From assembly GCF_051020955.1 (NCBI RefSeq), contig NW_027476796.1:62001-126000 (forward strand): a stretch of 64,000 nucleotides of DNA. The letters are read 5' to 3'. A program made the position numbers and the translations under genes. This document shows positions 19,721 through 28,878 of the stretch, piece after piece (positions within the stretch are counted from its first letter, which is position 1; every line of letters starts with the position of its first letter). Under the pieces are notes generated by a model, which was given only the letters and a program-made list of their open reading frames with translations, did not search any database and had not been told where the DNA came from. This DNA is from Megalopta genalis (lineage: Eukaryota > Arthropoda > Insecta > Hymenoptera > Halictidae).

Positions 19721-19882
19721 GCCTTTTGTAAACCGCCTATTCGCGAACGCATGAGATCCCGGTAATACAGCGAACGTACGAGTCGCGTGTGTACCCAAAG
19801 GTTTGCAACGTACGTCTTGATCCGCGGTATTCGTGCGAATATATATATTTTTCGGGAAACGACGCCGCGGGACGTAACAATT

Positions 19883-19900
19883 TGGTGGCAGCGGTGGGAT
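19883..19900 (+). other. Primer-binding site, tRNA-Leu type (element 2)
   Basis: TGGTGGCAGCGGTGGGAT begins 3 nt (ATT) after the LTR. Its complement ends ATCCCACCGCTGCCACCA, which matches the 3' end, including CCA, of an insect leucine tRNA as I recall it. A tRNA-Leu primer is known in several Gypsy-type lineages. The gag ATG follows only 13 nt later. Confidence 0.85.
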
Positions 19901-19913
19901 AGCTAAACCTCTC

Positions 19914-21335
19914 ATGATGCCCGCGAATCCTCCAGCGGTTTCTACGCACTCGCAAACATACGACCTCAAGTCCAAACAGTTAACGCAGGACGAATTATTC
20001 GCGATCCAGAAGACCCTCGCTAATAAAGAGGCTCGCCTCCTAGAACAAGCTAATAGCTTAGAGAGGAAAAAGGAGGAATTTCAATCTCAAGTATCCCTAG
20101 CGCAGTCAGAGATGGACCTAGACCGCGAAGCCATCCACAACGAGAACGCCCAATTACGCGAACAACTCGAAATCTTAAAAACCGAAGCAACGCGCGTACA
20201 AAACCCCCTTTCTTCGGGCGCCTCAGAAATAACGAATCAGAACACAGGCAGTATGCCCGAACCAGAAAATTCCGGACTAACATTGAAGGCCGCGGCCGAA
20301 TCCATACCCACGTTCGACGGATCTCAACCGCCGGTCCTCCAATTCACTCGCACGTGCCTCCGAGCCAGGACCCTGATTCCTCCACACGCGGAAGGTACTC
20401 TCGCAAAATTAATAGTCAGTAAATTACGCGGACGCGCATACATCGCAATAGAAGACTGGCCTATAAGAACAGTCTCGGGAGTTTGCGACAGATTGAAAAA
20501 CGTTTTCGGATCATGCCACACTGTCGACCACTATCGCGGAGAGTTGTCGAATATTTTCATGCGTCCGAACGAACACATATTAGACTACATTAGTCGCGTC
20601 AAAGATCTGCGCGATGCAATAATCGATTGCAACAGAAGCCGCACCGATATATTTGAAATAGATGACTTCACGAGGGACTGCCTCATTCGAGGATCCGTTC
20701 CCACGATTCGGTCGCAGCTCAGGCCCCTTAGAGATAAACCTCTCCACCGCGTGTATGACGAAGCGATAAGCGTCTTTAAGGAACTAGAGCTCGATAAGGT
20801 GAGATACGAGAAGCATAACATCCGCGAGGTTCGGTTCTGCGATAACCGGGGCGAAACCCAACGCGACACCAGACCAAACATCCGCGCCGAGATAAGCCGA
20901 TATCGGTCACCGTCGCCCGCACCGTTCCGCGAGGCGCGTTCCCACGAACCGCCGCGCTCACCTTATCGCGATACGCCACCGCAGCCCGACCGTCGAGTTC
21001 CCACCAACGACTCTTACGAACGACCGCGCAGCAATTACGCCACACCAAGCCGCGACGTATACATACCTCCTCCCAGACGCGAAGGTAATTCCTCTTCATA
21101 CCCGCGAAACCAGCAGAAATTTTGCAATTACTGCAAGACGCCGGGACACGACATTCACGAATGTCGCAAGCGAGAGTACAACAACCGCATACGCGAACAG
21201 CAGGGAAACGGGAGGCCCCTCCCGTCTCACCCGAACCCGCGACGGGAGGTAACCGAAAACTCGCGCCCACAATCGATCCGGACGTTATCGAGCGAACACA
21301 CTGTACCAGAGGAAGAGTGTCGCGAGTCACATTAA
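19914..21335 (+). CDS. gag: Gag polyprotein, complete, 473 aa (element 2)
   Basis: The start is the first of two adjacent ATGs (MMPANPP), 13 nt after the primer site. Residues about 20-90 are Glu/Gln/Leu-rich and look like a coiled coil (for example KTLANKEARLLEQANSLERK). A capsid-like Retrotrans_gag region covers roughly 120-260. Residues about 270-395 are Arg/Pro/Ser-rich and basic. The CCHC knuckle is at 404-417. The frameshift heptamer covers codons 431-432; ribosomes that do not slip read on to the TAA at 21333. The product is structural and RNA-packaging. It differs from the element 3 copy at a few residues (H/R in the STHSQ segment, A/V and E/D in the AQLREQLEILK segment). All copies are open. 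Confidence 0.93.
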   Translation: MMPANPPAVSTHSQTYDLKSKQLTQDELFAIQKTLANKEARLLEQANSLERKKEEFQSQVSLAQSEMDLDREAIHNENAQLREQLEILKTEATRVQNPLSSGASEITNQNTGSMPEPENSGLTLKAAAESIPTFDGSQPPVLQFTRTCLRARTLIPPHAEGTLAKLIVSKLRGRAYIAIEDWPIRTVSGVCDRLKNVFGSCHTVDHYRGELSNIFMRPNEHILDYISRVKDLRDAIIDCNRSRTDIFEIDDFTRDCLIRGSVPTIRSQLRPLRDKPLHRVYDEAISVFKELELDKVRYEKHNIREVRFCDNRGETQRDTRPNIRAEISRYRSPSPAPFREARSHEPPRSPYRDTPPQPDRRVPTNDSYERPRSNYATPSRDVYIPPPRREGNSSSYPRNQQKFCNYCKTPGHDIHECRKREYNNRIREQQGNGRPLPSHPNPRREVTENSRPQSIRTLSSEHTVPEEECRESH

Positions 21336-24300
21336 GCCCCGATACCAAAGTGCCACACGTAATGGTTTCGTCCCCCGACTTTCCTTCCACCGGAAAATTT
21401 ATGATCGACACTGGAGCCGAGCCGAATATAATCAAGGCATCGCTCCTTAACCCAAGCATAGTCGTAGATGTCGCGAATAGTATTAATATATCGGGGATCA
21501 CTGACGAAAGCGTTGCAACCCTGGGTTCTACCACCGTCAACATAGCAAACGCAGTGGTGGAATTCCACGTGGTGCCTGATACGTTCCCAATTCCTGCGGA
21601 CGGAATTTTGGGAGCAGCATTCCTCTCGGGAGAGGCAGAGATATCGTTCAGAACCAAAAGCCTGGTCTGGAACGGAAATAAATTCTCGTTTTTATCAGCA
21701 GATAGGTGTATTATCGGACCACGCGCGAGCGCGTGTATCGCGGTGAACGCCACCGGCCCGGAAATAGGCTACATTAGAAAATGCGAATTAACACCAGGCG
21801 TGATGGTGCCGCATTGCTTAGTCAAAATCTCTAACGGAAAAGCATTCGTTAACTGCGTAAACACTTCGGACAAGGCTGTCGACCTCCCCATGCCGACCAT
21901 GGAGCTGGAGGAGGTGGAAGGCATCGAGTATACCGCGGAATCACGCGAGACCAATTCAATTTCAATTCATTCAGTTGCTCAATACTTCGAATCCAGCTCT
22001 CCTAACTCGCGACGTAAAGAGATCACCGACATAATAAGTACGAGTCATCTCAGCAAAGAGGAGAGATCACACGTCGACCAAATCATTTACGAATACCACG
22101 ACGTCTTCCACCTCCCGGGTGAGCCTCTGGGAAAGACTAACGCGGTAAAACATAAAATTATAACAACCGACGAAATACCCGTACATGTAAAACAGTATAG
22201 ATACCCTCCAATCCACAAAGAGGAAATCAATAACCAGATGAAGGAGCTGTTGGAACAAAATATCGTAGCTCCTTCCAAGTCACCATTCAATAGCCCTTTG
22301 TGGATTGTCCCGAAGAAACCCGACGCCGACGGGAACAAAAGGTGGCGTATGGTAGTCGATTTCAGGTCTTTAAACGAAAAGTCGATCCCGGATGTCTACT
22401 CGTTACCAAGCATCCTAGAAATCTTAGATCAACTCGGCAGTGCAAAATATTTTAGCGTTTTCGATTTGGCCAGCGTGTTCCACCAGATCGAAATGGAACC
22501 CGAAGACGCGGCGAAAACGGCATTCTCAACCCCTTACGGACACTACGAGTTCAAAAGGATGCCCTTCGGCCTACGGAACGCCCCCGCCACCTTTCAGAGG
22601 CTAATGGACAATATTTTATCGGGTCTCCAGGGCACGGAGCTCTTCGTGTACCTGGATGACATAGTTATCTACGCGAGAAGTTTATCAGAGCACAAGTCCA
22701 AGTTCAACAAGCTTGCCCAAAGGTTGCGGGACGCGAACCTTAAACTACAACCGTCGAAATGCGGATTTTTGCACCGCGAGGTAGCGTACCTCGGCCACAT
22801 AATAGGGGAGGACGGAGTTAAGCCCTGTCCACAGAAAATTATTGCGGTCAAAGAATTCCCCAAACCCAAAAACGTAAAGAGCCTTCGCGAGTTCCTTGGT
22901 CTGTCGGGCTATTACAGACGGTTTATCAAAAACTTTTCAAACATCTCGAAACCACTAACCATGCTGCTAAAAAAGGACACCAAGTTCGTTTGGGGTCAAC
23001 AACAGGAAAACGCCTTTCACACGTTACGAGAAGTGTTGACCACGGAGCCGCTATTACAGTATCCAGATTTCTCTAAAGAATTTAACATAACAACAGATGC
23101 TTCGGGGTATGCCATAGGCGGCATTCTTAGCCAGGGAGAACAGGGGAAAGATCGTCCCATCGCGTACGCATCTCGCCTACTTCACGGTGCAGAATTAAAT
23201 TACTCAACCATCGAGAAGAAGTGCCTAGCCATCATTTACTGTACGCAATATTTCCGGCCATACATCTACGGCCACAAATTCAACCTAATCACAGATCATC
23301 AGCCACTCGTGTGGATGAACTCAGTCAAAGACCCTACGTCCAGGCTGCTCCGTTGGCGCCTGAAACTGGCCGAGTTCGATTACCGGATCACGTACAAAAC
23401 AGGAAAAACCAATTTAAACGCAGACGCGCTTTCACGCAACCCCGTGAGCACCCTTCCAATGTCCTCTGGCTCTGGGTCCTCCGACATGTTCGACGCCGTT
23501 AAACGACCACCGCGACCCCTTCCACCCACCCCACAGAACCCGTCACCAATCCTCGGCCGACGGCCACCATCGCGAAATGTTCCTTCCACTCCCCGCCCCA
23601 ACCAACCGCCACCTAGCCCGCCATCTTCACGAAAAGATCTGCCATTTTCACCCAACGCCTCGCCTTCATCTCACCAATCCCCAACCGCCCATTCCCCTCC
23701 GCACACTCCTCGCTCTCCTACGATAACAGTGGACACGCCCACCGACAGAGCAGTCACGTCCAGCCCCGAATCACAATCGGAAACCGACAGTAGCGAGAAC
23801 ATATTCGAACAATACAACCACCCCGCGAAACCAAATAGAAGAACGTTCGTGCATACACGCGACCGGTTGATTATGCGCGACGATAACCTGGTGGCGTTCA
23901 TAACAATGGACGGCCAACCCGTGGACCCCGGGGCAGTAGATCTGTTCTCAGCCGGTAGAATACCACCACTCGAAAACCTAACGTTGTCCAGGGCAAAAGT
24001 ATTGAACTCCGGAAAGAAGAAATTAATCCTACTCCCCATAAAATCCACAAAACATCACGCGGCCTCGCACGAAAACATAACAGAGTCTCTCAGATCAATA
24101 CTGGACGTCGTGACCGAACTACAACTCGATTCCTTTAGCATATCAAAGATATCAATAGACGAGACACCCTGGATCAGCATTTACAAAATTCTCTTAGAAC
24201 TATTTTCAAACACCAACACACAAATTTTCGCCTGCGGTAACGAAGTTCGGATACCCCCGATCAACGATCGATCCTCCATAATATCTGAAAACCACGACTC

Positions 24301-27300
24301 AGCCTTCGCGGGACACAAAGGCATTACGAAAACGTACAGGAGAATCAGGGAAAGATATTTTTGGCCCACACTCAAAAAAGAAGTCGAAGAATTCGTAAAT
24401 TCGTGTGAATCATGCCAACGAAAAAAATTAGTCCGCGTTAAAACAAGACAACCCATGACGATAACTGACACGCCCGGTAGCGCTTTCGAGAAAGTTTCAA
24501 TGGATATCGAAGGCCCGCTTCCCACTTCACCTAACGACTTCTCCTACATCTTAACAATCCAAGACCTCCTCACAAAATACTCCCTAGCCATCCCACTAAG
24601 AAACGCGAACGCGATAGAAATCGCGAATGCGTTTACCCAGGAATTTATTTGCCGTTTCGGCGCGCCAAAGGGTATACTGACTGATCAAGGAACGAATTTC
24701 CTCAGTTCTCTCATGAGAAATGTAGCTAAGCGATTCAAGATCACACAATTCAAAACAACCGCGTTCAGACCCCAAAGCAACGGCTCAGTAGAACGTTCTC
24801 ACCACGTTTTAACGGAATATCTGAAACAGTACATAACTAAGGGAAACTGGGACGAGTGGCTGCCGTTCGCAACCTTCTCATATAACACGAGTACGCACGA
24901 AGGCACACTGTTCACCCCTCACGAGCTTGTCCTCGGTACAATAGCTAGGACTCCCTCAGCAAATACCGCAATGCACGACTCGTCAGACGAGTCATACAAC
25001 AAATATTTAGAAAATCTTCAATCAAGAATCTCCGAAACAGTAGGGAAAGCCCGAGAGAACTTGGAATCCGCAAAGTATCGCTCTAAAAAGTACTACGACA
25101 GGAAAACGAATGCTCAATCCTTTTCCGTCGGGGACAATGTGTATCTACTCAAAGAGCCGCGTAAAAGTAAGTTCGACGACGAATATTCCGGCCCGTACGA
25201 AATTGTGGAATGTATAAGCGATAGAAATGTAAGGATAAACTATAAGTCTGGTTCGCGAGTGGTCCATACGGACAAACTGAAACACGCCCCAACAGGACAC
25301 CTCAGAGTGCAAAGTGTAACAGAGACGCGTTCGCCCCCACCCCAAACCCCAAACCCCACCACTCGGAACATAGGACAGCACCGGTATAAAACAGTGAGCG
25401 AGCTCCGAGACAACCCTCAGTCTGCATCCAACACCGCCAACATGAACATGACCGCACCACTTCTGATCTTCACTCTCATACGTACAGCCTCAGCAGTGAT
25501 AGGCTACGACTGTGGAAGTTCGACCGTAAACGCGACTACGTTCTCCACAGTAGACAAACCGCTCTGCGAATTTTCCGATACCGAACCGACAGTCCAAAAC
25601 GTCAGTATTCAGCTCCTCCAGATAGTCGACTTCGAGGAGACCACAACTTTCCAATGCAAAGTTGAAATAGATCGGACCATCTACTATTGCGGCATGCACT
25701 CCCACATGTCCGTAGTGAATAACGGCCGCCAACAGTACCTTCTCAACACTCCAAGAGACATATGCAAAACAATGCATAACTCAGGCGTACTTGTGCTACC
25801 GCCCAACAACCAATTAGTGGGACTAATGAGCAACAGCACCACCACGAGAAGTATTACACTGGCAGGTTCCATTCTGCAGGACGGAACATGCGGCGGAACT
25901 ACGTATAGCGACCCTTTCGGCACTTGGAACCAAGTCATAGTGCAAGCAGTGATCAGAGTCACTCTCAAAAACTTCAGCGCCTCAACCAAAATCTCGACCA
26001 ATGAGATACTCCTACCCACAGGACACCGGTGCACACTCGACAGGGAATACTGCACGGACCCGGAAGACGGATTCACCTTTTGGGACAGCATGCCGACCGA
26101 CCAGTGCGCCTTCAACAAATATGAAGTCCTCTTCGATGGCAGATCTACCAAAGTCTTCACACCAAACCACAGCAGCACTCCAACTTACACAGTGGCATCC
26201 GGCGACACCGTATTCGCACTCACGAGCACCGGCCGGACGCAGATCTGCGGCTACACGCTAATCCGGACCGAACACCCGAAGCTGCTCCTCCTAGAAACAG
26301 ACAAAGAAGGAAAATTCAAATCAATTACCAAAACCAAGATCAATAGCCTGGACATATTCACTTACGTAAACACGAAATTCGTGTATGTCGAGAAGCACCT
26401 GCGGTCCCAAATCATCGCAATGTATAGAGACATCATCAACCAAAAATGCGCACTGGAACGCCAGGTCTTGAAGAATGTTATCTCACTAATCCACATATCA
26501 CCGGCAGAAGTCGCCACAACATTGGTAAAAGAGCCCGGTTACATGGCCATTCCCGCCGGAGAAGCCATACACGTCGTCAAGTGCATACCCGTTCAGTGCG
26601 TCCTCAGGAAGACAGAGGAGTGCTACGACGAACTTCCCGTCACCTATAGAAACAATTCGTTCTTCCTGACACCACGCACGCATATCCTCACAAGAACAGG
26701 CACTAAAAGAGTATGCAACGAATTGATTCCACCGATCTACCAAATTCACGGGGCATGGTACAAGATTACGCCTCGACCAGTAGAGAGTATACCACCTCCG
26801 CCACTCCAGCCGATAACAACATCTGCATGGAAATACATTGACCCAACAAATCTTGCTACCGGAGGAATATACACACAGGAAGACATCCAAAAACTTAATG
26901 AGCACATCATGTTCCCTATCGAAAAGATGGCAGTAATAAATGCACTGGCACAAGGCGCATCAGGCAGATCGTACGCAGACGGATCCGTGAAACTGCACAA
27001 TCTGATGGATGAGGACACCTTGAAACAGATCGCAGAATCAACTAGCAAGAAAATATGGGGCACCTTCATCGAATTCGGCTCCATAATGGCTGGGTTCATG
27101 GGAATATACTTGGCCATACGAATCATCAAACTTTGCATCAACACAATCCTCAACGGGATCGCTCTACACGCGGCCTACGGGTGGAGTCTCCAGCTCCTCG
27201 CAGCATCGTGGAGTGCCCTGGCGCACTTCTGCCTTTACCTAAAGCACAAACAAAGTGTCAGTGAAGTGCCCCCCAAGTGTACCACGACCGAGTGTATCCC

Positions 27301-27451
27301 TTTAACAAGCGTTATAGTCGATAAGGAAGAGCAAACGGACTCAAAAACAAAGAACTCTAACGACTTTGAAAACTCTATCGAGCGTACTGATAAATACGTA
27401 TCGTATAAGAAACGGTCTCTCCTCGCCGACTCAGACGAGGAAGAAAAATGA
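21122..27451 (+). CDS. pol: Pol-Env polyprotein with catalytic lesions (element 2)
   Basis: An open frame of 2109 codons; functional entry is by frameshift at about 21209. Domains are as in element 1. Eighteen residues differ, thirteen in pol: T166A, A425V, P427S, G452V, A523E, T614M, E700K, N714Y, L1007I, Q1089E, E1124K, V1130E and T1181A (element 1 to element 2). E700 (codon 23219-23221, now AAG) is the RNase H catalytic Glu by alignment with the usual D-E-D-D set. G452 (codon 22475-22477, now GTG) is the near-invariant Gly in the RT SG[YF] motif. P427 lies in the conserved YPLP of RT. V1130E sits two residues after the first integrase Asp. YLDD, the DTG and the D,D35E residues are intact. 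The pattern suggests relaxed constraint after insertion. Confidence 0.92.
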   Translation: MQLLQDAGTRHSRMSQARVQQPHTRTAGKREAPPVSPEPATGGNRKLAPTIDPDVIERTHCTRGRVSRVTLSPDTKVPHVMVSSPDFPSTGKFMIDTGAEPNIIKASLLNPSIVVDVANSINISGITDESVATLGSTTVNIANAVVEFHVVPDTFPIPADGILGAAFLSGEAEISFRTKSLVWNGNKFSFLSADRCIIGPRASACIAVNATGPEIGYIRKCELTPGVMVPHCLVKISNGKAFVNCVNTSDKAVDLPMPTMELEEVEGIEYTAESRETNSISIHSVAQYFESSSPNSRRKEITDIISTSHLSKEERSHVDQIIYEYHDVFHLPGEPLGKTNAVKHKIITTDEIPVHVKQYRYPPIHKEEINNQMKELLEQNIVAPSKSPFNSPLWIVPKKPDADGNKRWRMVVDFRSLNEKSIPDVYSLPSILEILDQLGSAKYFSVFDLASVFHQIEMEPEDAAKTAFSTPYGHYEFKRMPFGLRNAPATFQRLMDNILSGLQGTELFVYLDDIVIYARSLSEHKSKFNKLAQRLRDANLKLQPSKCGFLHREVAYLGHIIGEDGVKPCPQKIIAVKEFPKPKNVKSLREFLGLSGYYRRFIKNFSNISKPLTMLLKKDTKFVWGQQQENAFHTLREVLTTEPLLQYPDFSKEFNITTDASGYAIGGILSQGEQGKDRPIAYASRLLHGAELNYSTIEKKCLAIIYCTQYFRPYIYGHKFNLITDHQPLVWMNSVKDPTSRLLRWRLKLAEFDYRITYKTGKTNLNADALSRNPVSTLPMSSGSGSSDMFDAVKRPPRPLPPTPQNPSPILGRRPPSRNVPSTPRPNQPPPSPPSSRKDLPFSPNASPSSHQSPTAHSPPHTPRSPTITVDTPTDRAVTSSPESQSETDSSENIFEQYNHPAKPNRRTFVHTRDRLIMRDDNLVAFITMDGQPVDPGAVDLFSAGRIPPLENLTLSRAKVLNSGKKKLILLPIKSTKHHAASHENITESLRSILDVVTELQLDSFSISKISIDETPWISIYKILLELFSNTNTQIFACGNEVRIPPINDRSSIISENHDSAFAGHKGITKTYRRIRERYFWPTLKKEVEEFVNSCESCQRKKLVRVKTRQPMTITDTPGSAFEKVSMDIEGPLPTSPNDFSYILTIQDLLTKYSLAIPLRNANAIEIANAFTQEFICRFGAPKGILTDQGTNFLSSLMRNVAKRFKITQFKTTAFRPQSNGSVERSHHVLTEYLKQYITKGNWDEWLPFATFSYNTSTHEGTLFTPHELVLGTIARTPSANTAMHDSSDESYNKYLENLQSRISETVGKARENLESAKYRSKKYYDRKTNAQSFSVGDNVYLLKEPRKSKFDDEYSGPYEIVECISDRNVRINYKSGSRVVHTDKLKHAPTGHLRVQSVTETRSPPPQTPNPTTRNIGQHRYKTVSELRDNPQSASNTANMNMTAPLLIFTLIRTASAVIGYDCGSSTVNATTFSTVDKPLCEFSDTEPTVQNVSIQLLQIVDFEETTTFQCKVEIDRTIYYCGMHSHMSVVNNGRQQYLLNTPRDICKTMHNSGVLVLPPNNQLVGLMSNSTTTRSITLAGSILQDGTCGGTTYSDPFGTWNQVIVQAVIRVTLKNFSASTKISTNEILLPTGHRCTLDREYCTDPEDGFTFWDSMPTDQCAFNKYEVLFDGRSTKVFTPNHSSTPTYTVASGDTVFALTSTGRTQICGYTLIRTEHPKLLLLETDKEGKFKSITKTKINSLDIFTYVNTKFVYVEKHLRSQIIAMYRDIINQKCALERQVLKNVISLIHISPAEVATTLVKEPGYMAIPAGEAIHVVKCIPVQCVLRKTEECYDELPVTYRNNSFFLTPRTHILTRTGTKRVCNELIPPIYQIHGAWYKITPRPVESIPPPPLQPITTSAWKYIDPTNLATGGIYTQEDIQKLNEHIMFPIEKMAVINALAQGASGRSYADGSVKLHNLMDEDTLKQIAESTSKKIWGTFIEFGSIMAGFMGIYLAIRIIKLCINTILNGIALHAAYGWSLQLLAASWSALAHFCLYLKHKQSVSEVPPKCTTTECIPLTSVIVDKEEQTDSKTKNSNDFENSIERTDKYVSYKKRSLLADSDEEEK
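21203..21249 (+). promoter_or_regulatory. Programmed -1 frameshift signal, gag to pol (element 2)
   Basis: GGGAAAC is at 21203-21209, in register with gag codons GGA AAC. The 9-bp stem is 21218-21226 with 21241-21249. It is unchanged from element 1. Confidence 0.85.
25442..27451 (+). CDS. env: Envelope-like glycoprotein module (element 2)
   Basis: Same module as in element 1, from the ATG at residue 1441 to the stop. It has a signal-peptide-like start, a Cys-rich ectodomain, an anchor near 1985-2010 and an acidic tail. Only five residues differ from element 1 (D1683H, N1685S, I1756V, Y1817H, T1902A), and no cysteine is affected. Unlike the pol part, no change here falls on an obviously critical residue. 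Family assignment is as uncertain as for element 1. Confidence 0.68.
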   Translation: MNMTAPLLIFTLIRTASAVIGYDCGSSTVNATTFSTVDKPLCEFSDTEPTVQNVSIQLLQIVDFEETTTFQCKVEIDRTIYYCGMHSHMSVVNNGRQQYLLNTPRDICKTMHNSGVLVLPPNNQLVGLMSNSTTTRSITLAGSILQDGTCGGTTYSDPFGTWNQVIVQAVIRVTLKNFSASTKISTNEILLPTGHRCTLDREYCTDPEDGFTFWDSMPTDQCAFNKYEVLFDGRSTKVFTPNHSSTPTYTVASGDTVFALTSTGRTQICGYTLIRTEHPKLLLLETDKEGKFKSITKTKINSLDIFTYVNTKFVYVEKHLRSQIIAMYRDIINQKCALERQVLKNVISLIHISPAEVATTLVKEPGYMAIPAGEAIHVVKCIPVQCVLRKTEECYDELPVTYRNNSFFLTPRTHILTRTGTKRVCNELIPPIYQIHGAWYKITPRPVESIPPPPLQPITTSAWKYIDPTNLATGGIYTQEDIQKLNEHIMFPIEKMAVINALAQGASGRSYADGSVKLHNLMDEDTLKQIAESTSKKIWGTFIEFGSIMAGFMGIYLAIRIIKLCINTILNGIALHAAYGWSLQLLAASWSALAHFCLYLKHKQSVSEVPPKCTTTECIPLTSVIVDKEEQTDSKTKNSNDFENSIERTDKYVSYKKRSLLADSDEEEK

Positions 27452-27474
27452 CTATCATCATTTTTCTTTCTCCC

Positions 27475-27485
27475 AGGGGGGGAGG
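27475..27485 (+). other. Polypurine tract, element 2
   Basis: AGGGGGGGAGG directly abuts the 3' LTR and is identical to the tract of element 1. Confidence 0.9.
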
Positions 27486-27844
27486 TGTTACGTCTCCCGA
27501 CGTATTGATGTAACCATATAAATGCGGATTCGGCAAGCCAACGCCTTGCCGGGTCGAGCGCCGGGCGCTCGAAAAATTTTGGAAATAGGTGTCAAATTAC
27601 ATCGTAATTTGACACCCTTTTCAGGCCCGGGCCTTCAAATCGACCTAGCCATAAGAACATAGATTATATATATTAACTCGAACTAGTTATAGGAAGATAT
27701 ACTACATTCAAGCCCCTATCCTACGCTCTCCCGATACCCATCCTACCGTTCAACCCATTACCGACACCTCCACCAACGTTACCATACGAGTAATACCATA
27801 AGAAGCGTTCAAGCGTTTACCGACTCTTCCACTGATGTTACCAT

Positions 27845-28153
27845 ATGCGTAATACCGTAAGACGTGTACAAGCGTTAGCTATAGAACACCAAAGACGCGC
27901 TCCACTAGCCGACTCACCAGCATTCCCCGGCATCCCCACTCCGGAGGATTCCCCACCACACGGTACGCCCCACTCGTACCTCCCCGGAGCAGCAGCGCCC
28001 CCACAACCGAAGGAGGTCAGAGCACCAGCGAAGATCGTCAGTTCTACTCCCAGCTCCACCGAGGAACGACTTCCTCTGGAGACCTCCCCGCACTTTACTA
28101 TTTCAACTCTACTCCCAGTCGTAGTTAATATTAGGAGTCTAAGTGTATCTTAA
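27845..28153 (+). CDS. Possible proline-rich LTR ORF, 102 codons (copy C)
   Basis: Same ORF as at 7476-7784 and open; coding status is doubtful. Confidence 0.22.
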   Translation: MRNTVRRVQALAIEHQRRAPLADSPAFPGIPTPEDSPPHGTPHSYLPGAAAPPQPKEVRAPAKIVSSTPSSTEERLPLETSPHFTISTLLPVVVNIRSLSVS

Positions 28154-28381
28154 TCTTGAATATATTCTTTAATACTTAGTTATTGTCGTACCCTTCAATC
28201 TTCAATCCTAACTTCTTCACGGCAAAGGAAACGATTGTCGCCTATGGTCGAACGGTTGTCTAAACCCTTTCTGACTGCCAAGTTAATATACGCACGGAGC
28301 TCACCCTGAATGCTCGGTATAGAGACTTGAGGCTTTCGGTTGGAACCTGACAACAGTCCTTCTAAGCGACATAAGCTCCCC

Positions 28382-28705
28382 ATGCCAAAACGCGCCGGTC
28401 GTAAATATCAGCTTCGGAAGCTTTGCCGAAAAACCAGCGCGATCGCTGACGGCTCACGGAGATTCGACCGCCAACGAAACTACGAGGCCCGTATCATCGC
28501 CCAGCTTCAGCGAGCCGTGAGGCATCCATACGTCGAGCTGGTCCAGTGGAGCAAGCCCCGTCCGATCGACATAGACGATTCCACGTCCTACCCTCCAGTC
28601 TACGCGAAGGGAGACCCACGTCGAAGGCGCTACACGACGTTCATCTTGAAGCGAGCCGCACTCCGAGCCCTCGAGGTCGCCCGGTCTATCGACCCGATGT
28701 ACTAG
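28382..28705 (+). CDS. LTR-encoded small basic protein, 107 aa (copy C)
   Basis: Identical in protein to copy A (K58, S67, ALRALEVARSIDPMY end). It lies in the 3' LTR of element 2, downstream of env, so a readthrough or spliced 3' transcript could also carry it. The function is unknown. Confidence 0.65.
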   Translation: MPKRAGRKYQLRKLCRKTSAIADGSRRFDRQRNYEARIIAQLQRAVRHPYVELVQWSKPRPIDIDDSTSYPPVYAKGDPRRRRYTTFILKRAALRALEVARSIDPMY

Positions 28706-28878
28706 ACCGTCCGGTGAGTGCTTTTTGTAAACCGCCTATTCGCGAACGCATGAGATCCCGGTAATACACCGAACGTACGAGTCGCGTGTGTACCCAAAGG
28801 TTTGCAACGTACGTCTTGATCCGCGGTATTCGTGCGAATATATATATTTTTCGGGAAACGACGCCGCGGGACGTAACA

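Larger units (their letters stand above)
18480..19879 (+). repeat. LTR copy B: 5' LTR of element 2 (1400 bp)
   Basis: It has the same ends and internal order as copy A. TATAAA is at 18511 and the 59-bp repeats at about 18759-18875. It is longer because GGTCATTTCATTCAAATT replaces GGTGTCAAATT near 18592, which destroys the 13-bp hairpin. It shares four sites with copy D against copies A and C: 19523 A, 19554 G, 19581 A and 19723 C. Confidence 0.95.
18480..28878 (+). mobile_element. Element 2: full-length LTR retrotransposon with env (10,399 bp)
   Basis: Complete structure: 5' LTR 18480-19879, ATT spacer, primer site, gag, frameshift signal, pol-env, polypurine tract, 3' LTR 27486-28878. All long frames are open. 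The flanks are satellite but give no target duplication: CTTC on the left, TTAG on the right. If the flanks are joined, 22 bp of a sub-repeat is missing. The two LTRs differ by roughly 16-17 substitutions plus one 7-bp net indel (about 1.2%). Several substitutions in pol hit conserved or catalytic residues, so this copy is probably unable to move on its own despite open frames. Confidence 0.95.
27486..28878 (+). repeat. LTR copy C: 3' LTR of element 2 (1393 bp)
   Basis: Same ends and contents as copy A, with TATAAA at 27517-27522, an intact four-hairpin cascade (27531-27634) and a donor GTGAGT at 28714-28719. Private changes include AACTCG at about 27676 and GTGTACAAGC near 27867. It groups with copy A, not with its own 5' LTR, at four sites near the 3' end. 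The satellite resumes at 28879 with TTAGCTTCAG. Confidence 0.95.
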
